Positions 52,319 through 59,933 of a stretch of 64,000 nucleotides of DNA are shown in pieces. Position numbers and translations under genes: made by a program. Position 1 is the stretch's first letter. Each line of letters begins with the position of its first letter. The notes under the pieces were generated by a model. It did not search any database. It was not told the origin of the DNA and saw only the letters and a list, made by a program, of their open reading frames with translations. The DNA is taken from NCBI GenBank assembly GCA_037132075.1, contig JBAXPV010000018.1, forward strand, positions 1-64,000, written 5' to 3'. The stretch is from JBAXPV01 sp037132075 (GTDB lineage Bacteria > Bacteroidota > Bacteroidia > Bacteroidales > CAIXZF01).

Positions 52319-53818
52319 ATGATCAGAAATGTTTTTGGATTGCTTTTTATAATTGTATTTCTTTTGGGAATGACTGCTTCTAAGCATGTATTCGCCCAGC
52401 AGTTACCCGGTTTTGAATCTGTCAGGTTTGAGACTGAAAAGATAAATGCGCAGCCAGGGATGTTTCATGCAGCCTGGGGACTTGCCGTGATTGAAGCAGA
52501 AACGGGGAAGATCGTGTTTCAATACAACTCGCAACTAGCCCTTGTCCCTGCATCCACGCTCAAGCTGATGACGACATATCCTGCCTGGCTCACGCTGGGC
52601 CCCTCTTTTCAGTTTTCCACCTACTTGCAAATCGACGGCAAAGTGACAGACAGCACGCTGAAAGGGAGTGTCTATATCAAAGGTGACGGCGATCCCTGCC
52701 TGGGCACGACCCGTATTCCGGCCTGTGAACCGAATGTCTTGCTCTATCACTGGATGAATACGATTAATAAGCTTGGCATTAAGAAGATAGAAGGGGCAGT
52801 GATTGCAGATGCAGCGGTGTTTACCGATGAGCTCATCCCCGGGGAATGGCTTTGGAATGATATAGGGAATTATTACGGTGCCGGTGCCAGTGGCCTGAAT
52901 TTTCACGAAAACAGCCTGGATTTCTTTTTTCAGCCAGGGGAAAAAGAAGGGATGCCGGCGAAACTGAAAAAGATGGATCCGCTGCTGCACGAACTGGTGA
53001 TTGACAACCAGGTGACGACGGGCAAAAAGGGATCGGGAGACCAGGTGATCATCTATGGATCACCCTATTCAGCAAACAGGATGTTGCGAGGGACGGTGCC
53101 ACTTGGGGAGAAAGATTTTATCGTCAGCGGATGTTTCCCTGATCCGCCACTCGCTACCGCGGAAATATTCTCACAATACCTGAAGACGAATGATATCGTT
53201 GTGATCCATGATCCTACAACAACAAGTCTCTTAAACAAAAATGGAACCAGGGTCTCACAGAACCGGACAAACCTTGATACTGTTCATTCTCCAAAGATGA
53301 TTGAATTGATACAGTGGATCCATCACAAAAGCATCAACTGCTTCGCTGAGGCATTGGTAAAGAAGCTGGGTCAGACGCAGAAACAGCAAGGCAGTACCCA
53401 GGCAGGTCTCGATTTTATCAAGGATTTCTGGAAGGAAAAGGGTTTGGATTTCAGGGGAATTACCATGGTCGACGGAAGTGGACTATCGCCTTTAAACAGG
53501 ATTTCAGCAATACAGATGGCAAAGGTGATGTCGATCATTGCCAACGATAAGAATGCTGCTGACTTTATCCAAACCCTCAGCCTGGGGGGGAAGAGTGGTG
53601 ATCTCAAAGGCATTCTTACCGATGGCCCGGCTTCAGGAAAGCTCAGGGGGAAAAGCGGGTTTATGAAAAATGTACGTTCTTACAGTGGTATTGTCAGGAA
53701 TAAGGCAGGAAAGAACCTTGTTTTTGCTGTCATGGTGAACAATTTTGACGGGGATTCTGCCGCGCTCAGGAAGATGCTGGAAAGCCTCATGCAGGGTATC
53801 GCCGCTTCGGGGGAATAA
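52319..53818 (+). CDS. dacB: D-alanyl-D-alanine carboxypeptidase / endopeptidase (PBP4 type)
   Basis: The 499-residue protein has a signal peptide ending VFAQ and the penicillin-binding triad. The SxxK motif is S79-T-L-K82 in VPASTLKLMT. The SxN motif is in HHKSINCFAEALV and the KSG motif in LRGKSGFMKNV. The large inserted domain between the first two motifs is typical of the PBP4/DacB class. It trims or hydrolyses peptidoglycan in the periplasm. Confidence 0.94.
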   Translation: MIRNVFGLLFIIVFLLGMTASKHVFAQQLPGFESVRFETEKINAQPGMFHAAWGLAVIEAETGKIVFQYNSQLALVPASTLKLMTTYPAWLTLGPSFQFSTYLQIDGKVTDSTLKGSVYIKGDGDPCLGTTRIPACEPNVLLYHWMNTINKLGIKKIEGAVIADAAVFTDELIPGEWLWNDIGNYYGAGASGLNFHENSLDFFFQPGEKEGMPAKLKKMDPLLHELVIDNQVTTGKKGSGDQVIIYGSPYSANRMLRGTVPLGEKDFIVSGCFPDPPLATAEIFSQYLKTNDIVVIHDPTTTSLLNKNGTRVSQNRTNLDTVHSPKMIELIQWIHHKSINCFAEALVKKLGQTQKQQGSTQAGLDFIKDFWKEKGLDFRGITMVDGSGLSPLNRISAIQMAKVMSIIANDKNAADFIQTLSLGGKSGDLKGILTDGPASGKLRGKSGFMKNVRSYSGIVRNKAGKNLVFAVMVNNFDGDSAALRKMLESLMQGIAASGE

Positions 53819-53905
53819 TTTCTCCGGATGGATCTTCGCGTAAGAAAATTCTCTAACTTAGACACGCTAAAATTGAAACTTATGCTACTAACAAAAACTG
53901 AAACA

Positions 53906-54928
53906 ATGGACTCTATTGATTGGAAAAATCTCCCTTTTGGCTATTTTAAAACGGATTATAATATTCGCTGTTATTTTCGCGATCGCCAATGGGGTTCGCT
54001 TGAAGTAAGTGACTCTGAGGTTATTACGATGCATATGGCGGCGACCACCTTGCATTATGGACAAGAAGCTTTTGAAGGCCTGAAAGCGTTCATGGGTGTA
54101 GATGGCTTGGTTCGTATTTTTCGTATCGAAGAAAATGCAAAGCGGCTTCGCAGTTCTGCTGCCGGGGTGATGATGAAAGAAGTTCCTGATGAACTCTTTA
54201 TTGAAGCTGTTTTGAAAGCAGTGAAACTGAACAGTAGATTTATTCCGCCTTATGGAACCGGAGCTTCATTGTATATTCGTCCGCTTTTATGTGGTACGGG
54301 TGCGCAAGTTGGCGTGAAGCCTGCAAAAGAATATTTGTTCATGGTTTTTGTTGGTCCGGTTGGACCATATTTCAAAGAAGGATTCAAGCCAGTCGCCATG
54401 CAGATTGCCCGTGACTACGACCGTGCAGCTCCGCTGGGAACAGGTCCTTATAAAGTTGGCGGTAATTATGCAGCTAGTTTGCGTGCAAGTGAGCGTGCCC
54501 ATTGTGAAGGATATGCTTCTGTTCTCTTCCTCGATGCTCTCGAAAAGAAATTTATCGACGAGGCTGGCCCTGCCAACTTCTTTGGAATTAAAGGGAATAC
54601 CTATGTTACCCCTTTGTCATCTTCAATCCTCGCCTCTATCACCAATAAAAGCCTGATGACCCTGGCAGAGGAGATGGGAATGAAAGTGGAACGCAGGCAT
54701 ATCTATGTTGAAGAGCTTGCAGAATTCGAAGAAGTCGGTGCCTGTGGTACTGCTGCTGTGATTACACCGATTCGGAAGATCGTAGACAGGGATTCAGGCC
54801 AGACTTTTGAATATTGCCTTGATGGCAACGCAGGGCCGATATCCACCAAACTTTATAACGGACTTCGTGCCATCCAGCATGGCGAAGTACCGGATATTCA
54901 TGGATGGAATACGGTTGTGGAGATTTAA
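53906..54928 (+). CDS. ilvE: Branched-chain amino acid aminotransferase
   Basis: Start at MDSIDWKNLPFGYFKTDY (340 residues); the longer frame has no support. It has LHYGQEAFEGLKAF, the PLP lysine K183 in GPYKVGGNYAASLRA, and FIDEAGPANFFGI and FEEVGACGTAAVITP. This is the type II fold-IV aminotransferase. It makes or breaks down leucine, isoleucine and valine. No other branched-chain gene is adjacent. Confidence 0.94.
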   Translation: MDSIDWKNLPFGYFKTDYNIRCYFRDRQWGSLEVSDSEVITMHMAATTLHYGQEAFEGLKAFMGVDGLVRIFRIEENAKRLRSSAAGVMMKEVPDELFIEAVLKAVKLNSRFIPPYGTGASLYIRPLLCGTGAQVGVKPAKEYLFMVFVGPVGPYFKEGFKPVAMQIARDYDRAAPLGTGPYKVGGNYAASLRASERAHCEGYASVLFLDALEKKFIDEAGPANFFGIKGNTYVTPLSSSILASITNKSLMTLAEEMGMKVERRHIYVEELAEFEEVGACGTAAVITPIRKIVDRDSGQTFEYCLDGNAGPISTKLYNGLRAIQHGEVPDIHGWNTVVEI

Positions 54929-55020
54929 AATTATTATGTCTGGTTGACCAGTCGCTTTGTCTCACCGTGCCACCACAAATTTCACCTCGATTAATATATA
55001 TTATTTATGTACATTTACTA

Positions 55021-55047
55021 TTCAACGTTACCAAAAGTAACGTTGAA
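55021..55047. repeat. Palindrome A, left of the GIY-YIG gene
   Basis: TTCAACGTTAC (55021-55031) pairs perfectly with GTAACGTTGAA (55037-55047) around the 5-nt loop CAAAA. Two related palindromes with 5-nt loops are at 55408-55434 and 55573-55605. Confidence 0.75.
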
Positions 55048-55054
55048 ATGAAAT

Positions 55055-55363
55055 TTACTTTATAAAGTTATTATGAGAAGTAACATTAAGACATATGGCA
55101 AACTCTTGCAATTTGGCATAATCCCCATCAATCAATGCTTTTTTCTTATTTCTTGACCAACCTTTGATTTGTTTTTCCCAAGAAATTGCTTGTTTTGGGT
55201 CAGGAAACACTTCATTGAAAACAAGTTTTACAGGTCGTCTGGAATAAGTATAGCATGTTCTCTCATATCCGGTTTCGTGCTCAGTCAGCCTTCTTTCAAG
55301 GTTATTTGTGACTCCGGTATAAAAAGAATAATCAGCGCATTCAAGAATATATACAAACATCAT
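55055..55363 (-). CDS. GIY-YIG nuclease domain protein
   Basis: The 102-residue single-domain protein has VYILECADYSFYTGVTNNLE (YIL/YTG form of the GIY-YIG motif), ERRLTEHETGY with the conserved arginine, VFPDPKQAISWEKQIKGW with the catalytic-type glutamate, and a basic end (NKKKALI). It resembles the UvrC-like/YhbQ group of tiny nucleases common in Bacteroidota. Its 3' end is 8 nt from palindrome A and its start is 45 nt from palindrome B. Biological role unknown. Confidence 0.92.
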   Translation of the reverse strand: MMFVYILECADYSFYTGVTNNLERRLTEHETGYERTCYTYSRRPVKLVFNEVFPDPKQAISWEKQIKGWSRNKKKALIDGDYAKLQEFAICLNVTSHNNFIK

Positions 55364-55407
55364 ATTGAAATATCCTGATCAAAGATAATATTTTCGATAT
55401 ATTTCGG

Positions 55408-55434
55408 CTCAATGTTACCTATAGTAACGTTAAG
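55408..55434. repeat. Palindrome B, right of the GIY-YIG gene
   Basis: CTCAATGTTAC (55408-55418) pairs with GTAACGTTAAG (55424-55434) around the loop CTATA, with one mismatch and one G-T pair. The core (AAYGTTAC-N5-GTAACGTT) is the same as palindrome A. Confidence 0.7.
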
Positions 55435-55440
55435 CAACTC

Positions 55441-55568
55441 CGTCACCCTGAGCGGAGTCGAAGGGCTGTTCCCAAATCTGAGTTACGGGTATTATTATGT
55501 CCTTATAATTCTGATATTCATTTTGTTAGTTATCCAACAGTCCTCCTTCGACTACGCTCAGGATGACG
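55441..55568. repeat. Paired inverted-repeat element (CCCTGAGCGGAGTCGAAGG type)
   Basis: The left arm (55441-55470) and right arm (55536-55568) are inverted copies about 30 bp long. They share CCTGAGCG-AGTCGAAGG and the inner CTGTT, with two substitutions and a 3-nt insertion. The 65-bp centre has no frame. It resembles a BIME- or MITE-like element. I recall the motif as widespread between Bacteroidota genes, but could not check. Confidence 0.75.
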
Positions 55569-55572
55569 TGAG

Positions 55573-55605
55573 ATTCTCAATGTAATTTAGCATTACATTG
55601 AGAAT
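55573..55605. repeat. Palindrome C, perfect 14-bp hairpin
   Basis: ATTCTCAATGTAAT (55573-55586) pairs perfectly with ATTACATTGAGAAT (55592-55605) around the 5-nt loop TTAGC. Its CAATGTAAT core resembles the CAAYGTTAC core of palindromes A and B. Confidence 0.75.
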
Positions 55606-55820
55606 AAATTTGAAAGTTAAAGGATTTAGATATCAAGTTTTTTGATATTTTTAGCCATAGAAACAAGAAATTTCAATATTCCATGGACGATCATTATTTT
55701 AAATATTATGGAAGGAATAATTATGGAAACAATCTTCGATATGTTACTGAAAATGACAACAATTAATTAGCTGATTCCTTTATCAATAAGCATTTCAGAG
55801 GGATAACTAAACGCCTATAC
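55606..55820. other. Gene-poor stretch with a hairpin and a 27-codon frame
   Basis: A hairpin ATATCAA..TTGATAT with a short T-run lies at 55630-55652. An ATG frame at 55683-55766 encodes 27 residues (MDDHYFKYYGRNNYGNNLRY and seven more), rich in Tyr and Asn. It has no recognisable family and may be chance. Nothing else is supported. Confidence 0.35.
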
Positions 55821-56042
55821 CTAAATATTAAAATCATTGTTTGTAAAATTTTCATTGATGCCTATATTAAGGCCAAGTCGAAAATTTGGAGGATGAGGCA
55901 ATTCATTCCCGATGGTTAATTTGTTAAATCCATATTTCTCAACATTGCAGGATAAACCAGGACTATCCGGTGAATGAATGATATGTAAATAGGGAATTGC
56001 TGCACCAGTCCCTACATATATTTTCCCATCAGGAGCTAGTTG
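55821..56042 (-). pseudogene. C-terminal remnant of a secreted Bacteroidota repeat protein
   Basis: From 56042 down to a TAG at 55821 the minus strand encodes about 73 residues beginning QLAPDGKIYVGTG and containing LHIIHSPDSPGLSCNV, YGFNKL and ELPHPPNFRLG. This is the wording of the late part of large secreted proteins with QLAPDGKIY repeats. It is preceded in frame by a TAG stop at 56043-56045. No start or remaining part of the gene is seen, so this is a fragment. The frame above the stop (to 56375) has no recognisable similarity. Confidence 0.5.
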
Positions 56043-56219
56043 CTAAAAACAGTGCTTTTTTGTCAAACTATCCAGTAATGCCTTACTCCCCTGGATTAGG
56101 TAAGCCTGGGTCCTTTCTTGTCTATCTGAATTTTGAAAATTTCCGGCTGAACTGTTTTGCGTCGAATCAAGTAAACTTGTCATAACCTGGCTATTTGTGG
56201 CCAGAGAATTATCATTCAA

Positions 56220-56327
56220 AAGTTTGTTGAACAAACTTCTTGTAGTCGAACAACCCCGCCGTAGGCGGAAGGTAGATACCTCCCACATATGGCGGGACGG
56301 AATTTGGGTCCAGGGCTTACCCTGGGT
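56220..56327. repeat. Cluster of small hairpins, REP-like
   Basis: In 108 bp there are three hairpins: AAGTTTGT-TGA-ACAAACTT (56220-56238), CCGCC-GTA-GGCGG (56256-56268) and CCAGGG-CTTA-CCCTGG (56310-56325). CCGCC can also pair with GGCGG at 56291. The last hairpin is followed by TTTT on the plus strand. No gene fits. It looks like a REP-type element. Confidence 0.5.
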
Positions 56328-56407
56328 TTTATACCTGTGATTCGAATAGCTTTGACAACACTTGTTAAGTTCCATAAGGCCCAGGAATGAGGCGCATTAC
56401 CCAGCCC

Positions 56408-56704
56408 TTATTTCCCGTTAATCAAATAAGCATAAATCAACTTCCGTTGTTCATTGTCGATTTTTGCTTTGGGTTGCATCTTGTCAAGAATTTTCACCCA
56501 TTGTTCGGCATTGTATCTGTTCGGTTTTTTCAACCCATGGCATTTATGACAGCTGTTTTTGTAAAGCTGCATGCCCACAGTCAGTGGGCCAATATCCACT
56601 GTCGGATCTTTTACCGTGGTTTTTGACGGGACATAGAGTCCGGGTGAGCAGGCATAAATTACCATGATGGCAAGGCTGGCCATGAACAAGCTAATCTTTT
56701 TCAT
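56408..56704 (-). CDS. Small monoheme cytochrome c lipoprotein
   Basis: A 98-residue protein. The lipoprotein signal MKKISLFMASLAIMVIYAC ends at C19. One heme motif, SCHKCHGLKKP, lies near residues 52-56, and an ILDKMQPKAKI segment may supply the distal methionine. It is shorter than usual class I cytochromes. It follows pyrF by 10 nt on the same strand. Its electron partner is unknown. Confidence 0.85.
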   Translation of the reverse strand: MKKISLFMASLAIMVIYACSPGLYVPSKTTVKDPTVDIGPLTVGMQLYKNSCHKCHGLKKPNRYNAEQWVKILDKMQPKAKIDNEQRKLIYAYLINGK

Positions 56705-56714
56705 AGGAGAATTT

Positions 56715-57557
56715 TTAAAGTCCTTTTTTCTTCAACAAGAGATCCATTTCAGATGCGATCTCCCCGGCAGCTTTGCCAGCCGCTACAGCAAAATCCTGAG
56801 CGCCTGAAGCAAAGATAATATTCCGTGAAGAATTTACAAGCAAGCCACATTGCTTATTCATTCCATATTTCGCGACTTCTTCGAGACTTCCTCCCTGGGC
56901 TCCGACACCCGGGATCAATAAAAAATGATCCGGAACAATTGCCCTAACTTCGGTGAGTTTCTCCGCTTGTGTGGCTCCTACTACATACATCATGTTGTCG
57001 GCACTTCCCCAACTGCTGGATTTACGCAATACCTCTTCAAATAATCTGCCAAGTGGCTCACCTTCAGGTGTATATATTGGATTTAACTGAAAGTCAAACG
57101 CGCCTTTGTTGGAAGTAAGTGCCAGTAAAATGACCCATTTACCATCCATCTTCATGAAAGGCGTCACAGAATCTTCTCCCATATAGGGTGCGACAGTTAC
57201 GCTGTCGAAACTCAGCACATCAAGAAAGGCTTTGGCATATTGTTCAGAAGTATTCCCGATATCCCCTCTTTTCGCATCAGCGATGGTAAAGACTTCTTTT
57301 CTGAAGGCAGCAAGGTAATTCATTGTCTTTTCCAGGCTTTGCCAGCCTTTCAGTCCGCGACTCTCATAAAATGCCAGGTTTGGTTTGTAGGCTATAGTAA
57401 AAGGCAAAGTAGCATCAATGATGGCACGGTTAAACTCAAAGACAGGGTCTTCGGAATCGAGTAAATGAGCGGGGATTTTGCTGATGTCAGAATCAAGTCC
57501 GACACAAAGAAAGGAGCGTTTTGCCCTGATAAGCTGAACAAGTTCAGGTCTTGTCAT
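56715..57557 (-). CDS. pyrF: Orotidine 5'-phosphate decarboxylase
   Basis: The 280-residue protein is the longer PyrF subfamily. It has SFLCVGLDSDISKIP, FTIADAKRGDIGNTSEQYA (catalytic Lys-Asp set) and LLIPGVGAQGGSLEEV (phosphate binding). It makes UMP from OMP. It lies 11 nt after prfA. Confidence 0.95.
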   Translation of the reverse strand: MTRPELVQLIRAKRSFLCVGLDSDISKIPAHLLDSEDPVFEFNRAIIDATLPFTIAYKPNLAFYESRGLKGWQSLEKTMNYLAAFRKEVFTIADAKRGDIGNTSEQYAKAFLDVLSFDSVTVAPYMGEDSVTPFMKMDGKWVILLALTSNKGAFDFQLNPIYTPEGEPLGRLFEEVLRKSSSWGSADNMMYVVGATQAEKLTEVRAIVPDHFLLIPGVGAQGGSLEEVAKYGMNKQCGLLVNSSRNIIFASGAQDFAVAAGKAAGEIASEMDLLLKKKGL

Positions 57558-57568
57558 GATGATATTTT

Positions 57569-58651
57569 TTATGCTTCTACAGCTGTTTTTAACAATTCTG
57601 CGTTTTCTGCCATCTGCAAGGCATCAATAAGTTGCTGAACATCACCGTCCATTACCGTGGGAAGGTTGTATAAGGTAAGGTTGATGCGGTGGTCTGTCAC
57701 ACGGCTTTGCGGATAGTTATAGGTTCTGATCTTTGCGGAACGGTCTCCTGTAGAAACCATCGTTTTCCTTTTGGATGACATCTCGTCGAGATATTTCCCG
57801 TATTCAAGCTCAAAGATCCTCGTTCTTAAAACCTTCATCGCTTGTTCGTAGTTCTTGATCTGTGATTTCTGATCCTGGCATGAAGCCACGATACCAGTAG
57901 GTACGTGCGTCAGGCGGATGGCAGAATAAGTTGTATTGACCGACTGTCCACCGGGTCCGGAAGAACAGAATGTCTCTTTTTTAATGTCATTGGGTTTGAT
58001 ATCGACATCGAATTCGTCGGCTTCAGGCAATACCACGACAGAAGCGGCTGAGGTGTGAATCCGCCCCTGGGTCTCAGTGGAAGGAACGCGTTGTACCCTG
58101 TGAACCCCTGATTCATACTTCAGCTGGCCATAGGCGCCGTCACCAATCACTTCCAGGATGACTTCCTTGTATCCGCCAACGGTGCCTTCAGCAACGCCTA
58201 CGAGTTCGACTTTCCAACCACGAGTCTCACAGTAACGGGTATACATACGGTAAAGGTCACCGGCGAAAAGACTGGCCTCATCGCCACCAGTACCTGCTCG
58301 GACTTCGAGGACAGCATTCTTTGAGTCTTGTGGATCCTGTGGAATCAGCAGAAAACGGATTTTCTCTTCCAGCGTTTCTTTTTCGGTACTCAACAAAGTG
58401 ATTTCTTCCTTGGCCATGTCTTTCATTTCCTCGTCCTTCTCGGTATACAACATCTCTTTGGCAGAGTCGAGGTTCTGAAGCATGAGTTTGTAACGGTTAA
58501 AGGCGTCGATGATGGGCTGAAGGTCTTTGTAGTCCTTGCTCAAGCGGATATAACGTTTCATGTCAGACATGATCTCCGGTTCGTTGATCATCCTGCCAAT
58601 TTCCTCCCATCTCTGGTGGATAACATGTAATTTATCTAATAGGTCAACCAT
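57569..58651 (-). CDS. prfA: Peptide chain release factor 1
   Basis: The 360-residue protein has the GGQ motif in CSSGPGGQSVNTTYSAIRLT near residue 233. The codon-recognition region and VRAGTGGDEASLFAGDLYRM are also present. It terminates translation at UAA and UAG. The stop of purM is 40 nt upstream, and a promoter element lies in that gap. Confidence 0.96.
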   Translation of the reverse strand: MVDLLDKLHVIHQRWEEIGRMINEPEIMSDMKRYIRLSKDYKDLQPIIDAFNRYKLMLQNLDSAKEMLYTEKDEEMKDMAKEEITLLSTEKETLEEKIRFLLIPQDPQDSKNAVLEVRAGTGGDEASLFAGDLYRMYTRYCETRGWKVELVGVAEGTVGGYKEVILEVIGDGAYGQLKYESGVHRVQRVPSTETQGRIHTSAASVVVLPEADEFDVDIKPNDIKKETFCSSGPGGQSVNTTYSAIRLTHVPTGIVASCQDQKSQIKNYEQAMKVLRTRIFELEYGKYLDEMSSKRKTMVSTGDRSAKIRTYNYPQSRVTDHRINLTLYNLPTVMDGDVQQLIDALQMAENAELLKTAVEA

Positions 58652-58675
58652 AAAATAAGCTTATTTTCGGGGGTG

Positions 58676-58683
58676 CAAAGGTA
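58676..58683 (-). promoter_or_regulatory. Promoter -7 element for prfA
   Basis: TACCTTTG on the minus strand matches TAnnTTTG and lies 24 nt before the prfA ATG, between purM and prfA. No exact -33 TTTG at 19-21 bp. Confidence 0.45.
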
Positions 58684-58691
58684 GTGAAAAT

Positions 58692-59873
58692 CTAAACGCC
58701 TTTGCTGTACTCAAATACACCATTTTCTGTCTTCAAGGTCAGCATCGCCTGTTCAGCAGATTCACAGTAACCGATGATTTGTGCATTTACGCCAAAACCT
58801 TCAGAGATCCGGATGAGATAAGCAGCGACCTCAGGTTTCACATAGATTTCCATACGGTGTCCCATATTAAAAACCTGGTACATCTCTTTCCAGTCAGTGC
58901 CACTTTGTTTTTGTATCATCTGGAAAAGGGGAGGAGTCGGAAAAAGAGAATCTTTTACAATATGTAAGGTGTCGACAAAATGCAAAACTTTGGTTTGGCC
59001 GCCACCGCTACAATGAACCATGCCATGGATTTCGGAACGGTAATTATCCAGGATCTTCTTTATTATGGGTGCATACGTGCGTGTTGGAGAAAGGACCAGG
59101 GTACCTGCATCGACACCAGGGACTTCTGAAGCTGATGTTAAAGAAAGTGCTCCTGAATACACCAGGGAATCAGGCACTGAGGGATCAAAAGATTCAGGAT
59201 ATTTCTCTGCATAAGGATGAAAGAAGACATCATGTCGCGCTGAGGTAAGGCCATTGCTTCCCATGCCTCCATTGTAGTTTTGCTCGTAAATAGCCTTGCC
59301 ATAGGAGGCCAGTCCTACGATAACATCTCCAGCCTGAATGTTGGCATTGTTGATGACATCACTCCTTTTCATTCTGCAACTTACTGTGGAATCCACGATC
59401 AAAGTACGCACCAGGTCTCCGACATCGGCAGTTTCTCCACCTGTTGAATAAATTTCAATGCCATATTCCCTGAGGCTTGCCAGGAACTCTTCTGTCCCTT
59501 CAATAATTGCAGTGATGACTTTTCCGGGCACCAGGTTCTTGTTTCTTCCGATGGTAGAGGAAAGAAGGATAGGACCAGTGGCGCCAACGCAGAGCAGGTC
59601 GTCGAGGTTCATCACGATCGCATCCTGGGCAATGCCTTTCCAGACCCCCAGCTCATCAGTTTCTTTCCAATAAAGATAGGCCAGAGAGGATTTCGTGCCG
59701 GCCCCATCGGCATGCATGATGTTACACCAATCAGGGTCTCCTCCCAGGATGTCAGGTATTATTTTACAAAAAGCCTTGGGAAATAATCCTTTGTCGATTT
59801 TCCGGATGGCAGCATGCACATCTTCTTTTGAAGATGAAACCCCTCTTAAATTATAACGACTTTGTTCTGGCAT
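58692..59873 (-). CDS. purM: Phosphoribosylformylglycinamidine cyclo-ligase (AIR synthase)
   Basis: Start at MPEQSRYNLRGVSSSKEDVH (393 residues). It has the PurM fold signature HADGAGTKSSLAYLYWKET, the DDLLCVGATGPILLSSTIGR segment, GGETADVGDLV and HCSGGGQTKVLHF. It closes the imidazole ring in purine synthesis. It is about 45 residues longer than the E. coli enzyme, as in other Bacteroidota. Other pur genes are not adjacent. Confidence 0.93.
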   Translation of the reverse strand: MPEQSRYNLRGVSSSKEDVHAAIRKIDKGLFPKAFCKIIPDILGGDPDWCNIMHADGAGTKSSLAYLYWKETDELGVWKGIAQDAIVMNLDDLLCVGATGPILLSSTIGRNKNLVPGKVITAIIEGTEEFLASLREYGIEIYSTGGETADVGDLVRTLIVDSTVSCRMKRSDVINNANIQAGDVIVGLASYGKAIYEQNYNGGMGSNGLTSARHDVFFHPYAEKYPESFDPSVPDSLVYSGALSLTSASEVPGVDAGTLVLSPTRTYAPIIKKILDNYRSEIHGMVHCSGGGQTKVLHFVDTLHIVKDSLFPTPPLFQMIQKQSGTDWKEMYQVFNMGHRMEIYVKPEVAAYLIRISEGFGVNAQIIGYCESAEQAMLTLKTENGVFEYSKGV

Positions 59874-59885
59874 CTTAGGTAAATA

Positions 59886-59915
59886 GAAAAAGCATCCCAA
59901 AAGGAATGCTTTTTC
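59886..59915 (-). terminator. Hairpin terminator after the PorE-like gene
   Basis: GAAAAAGCAT and ATGCTTTTTC pair around a 10-nt centre. On the minus strand the stem ends in TTTTT. It would stop transcription of the PorE-like gene before purM, and can work in both directions. Confidence 0.7.
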
Positions 59916-59933
59916 GTTATTTTTTATTCAAGA

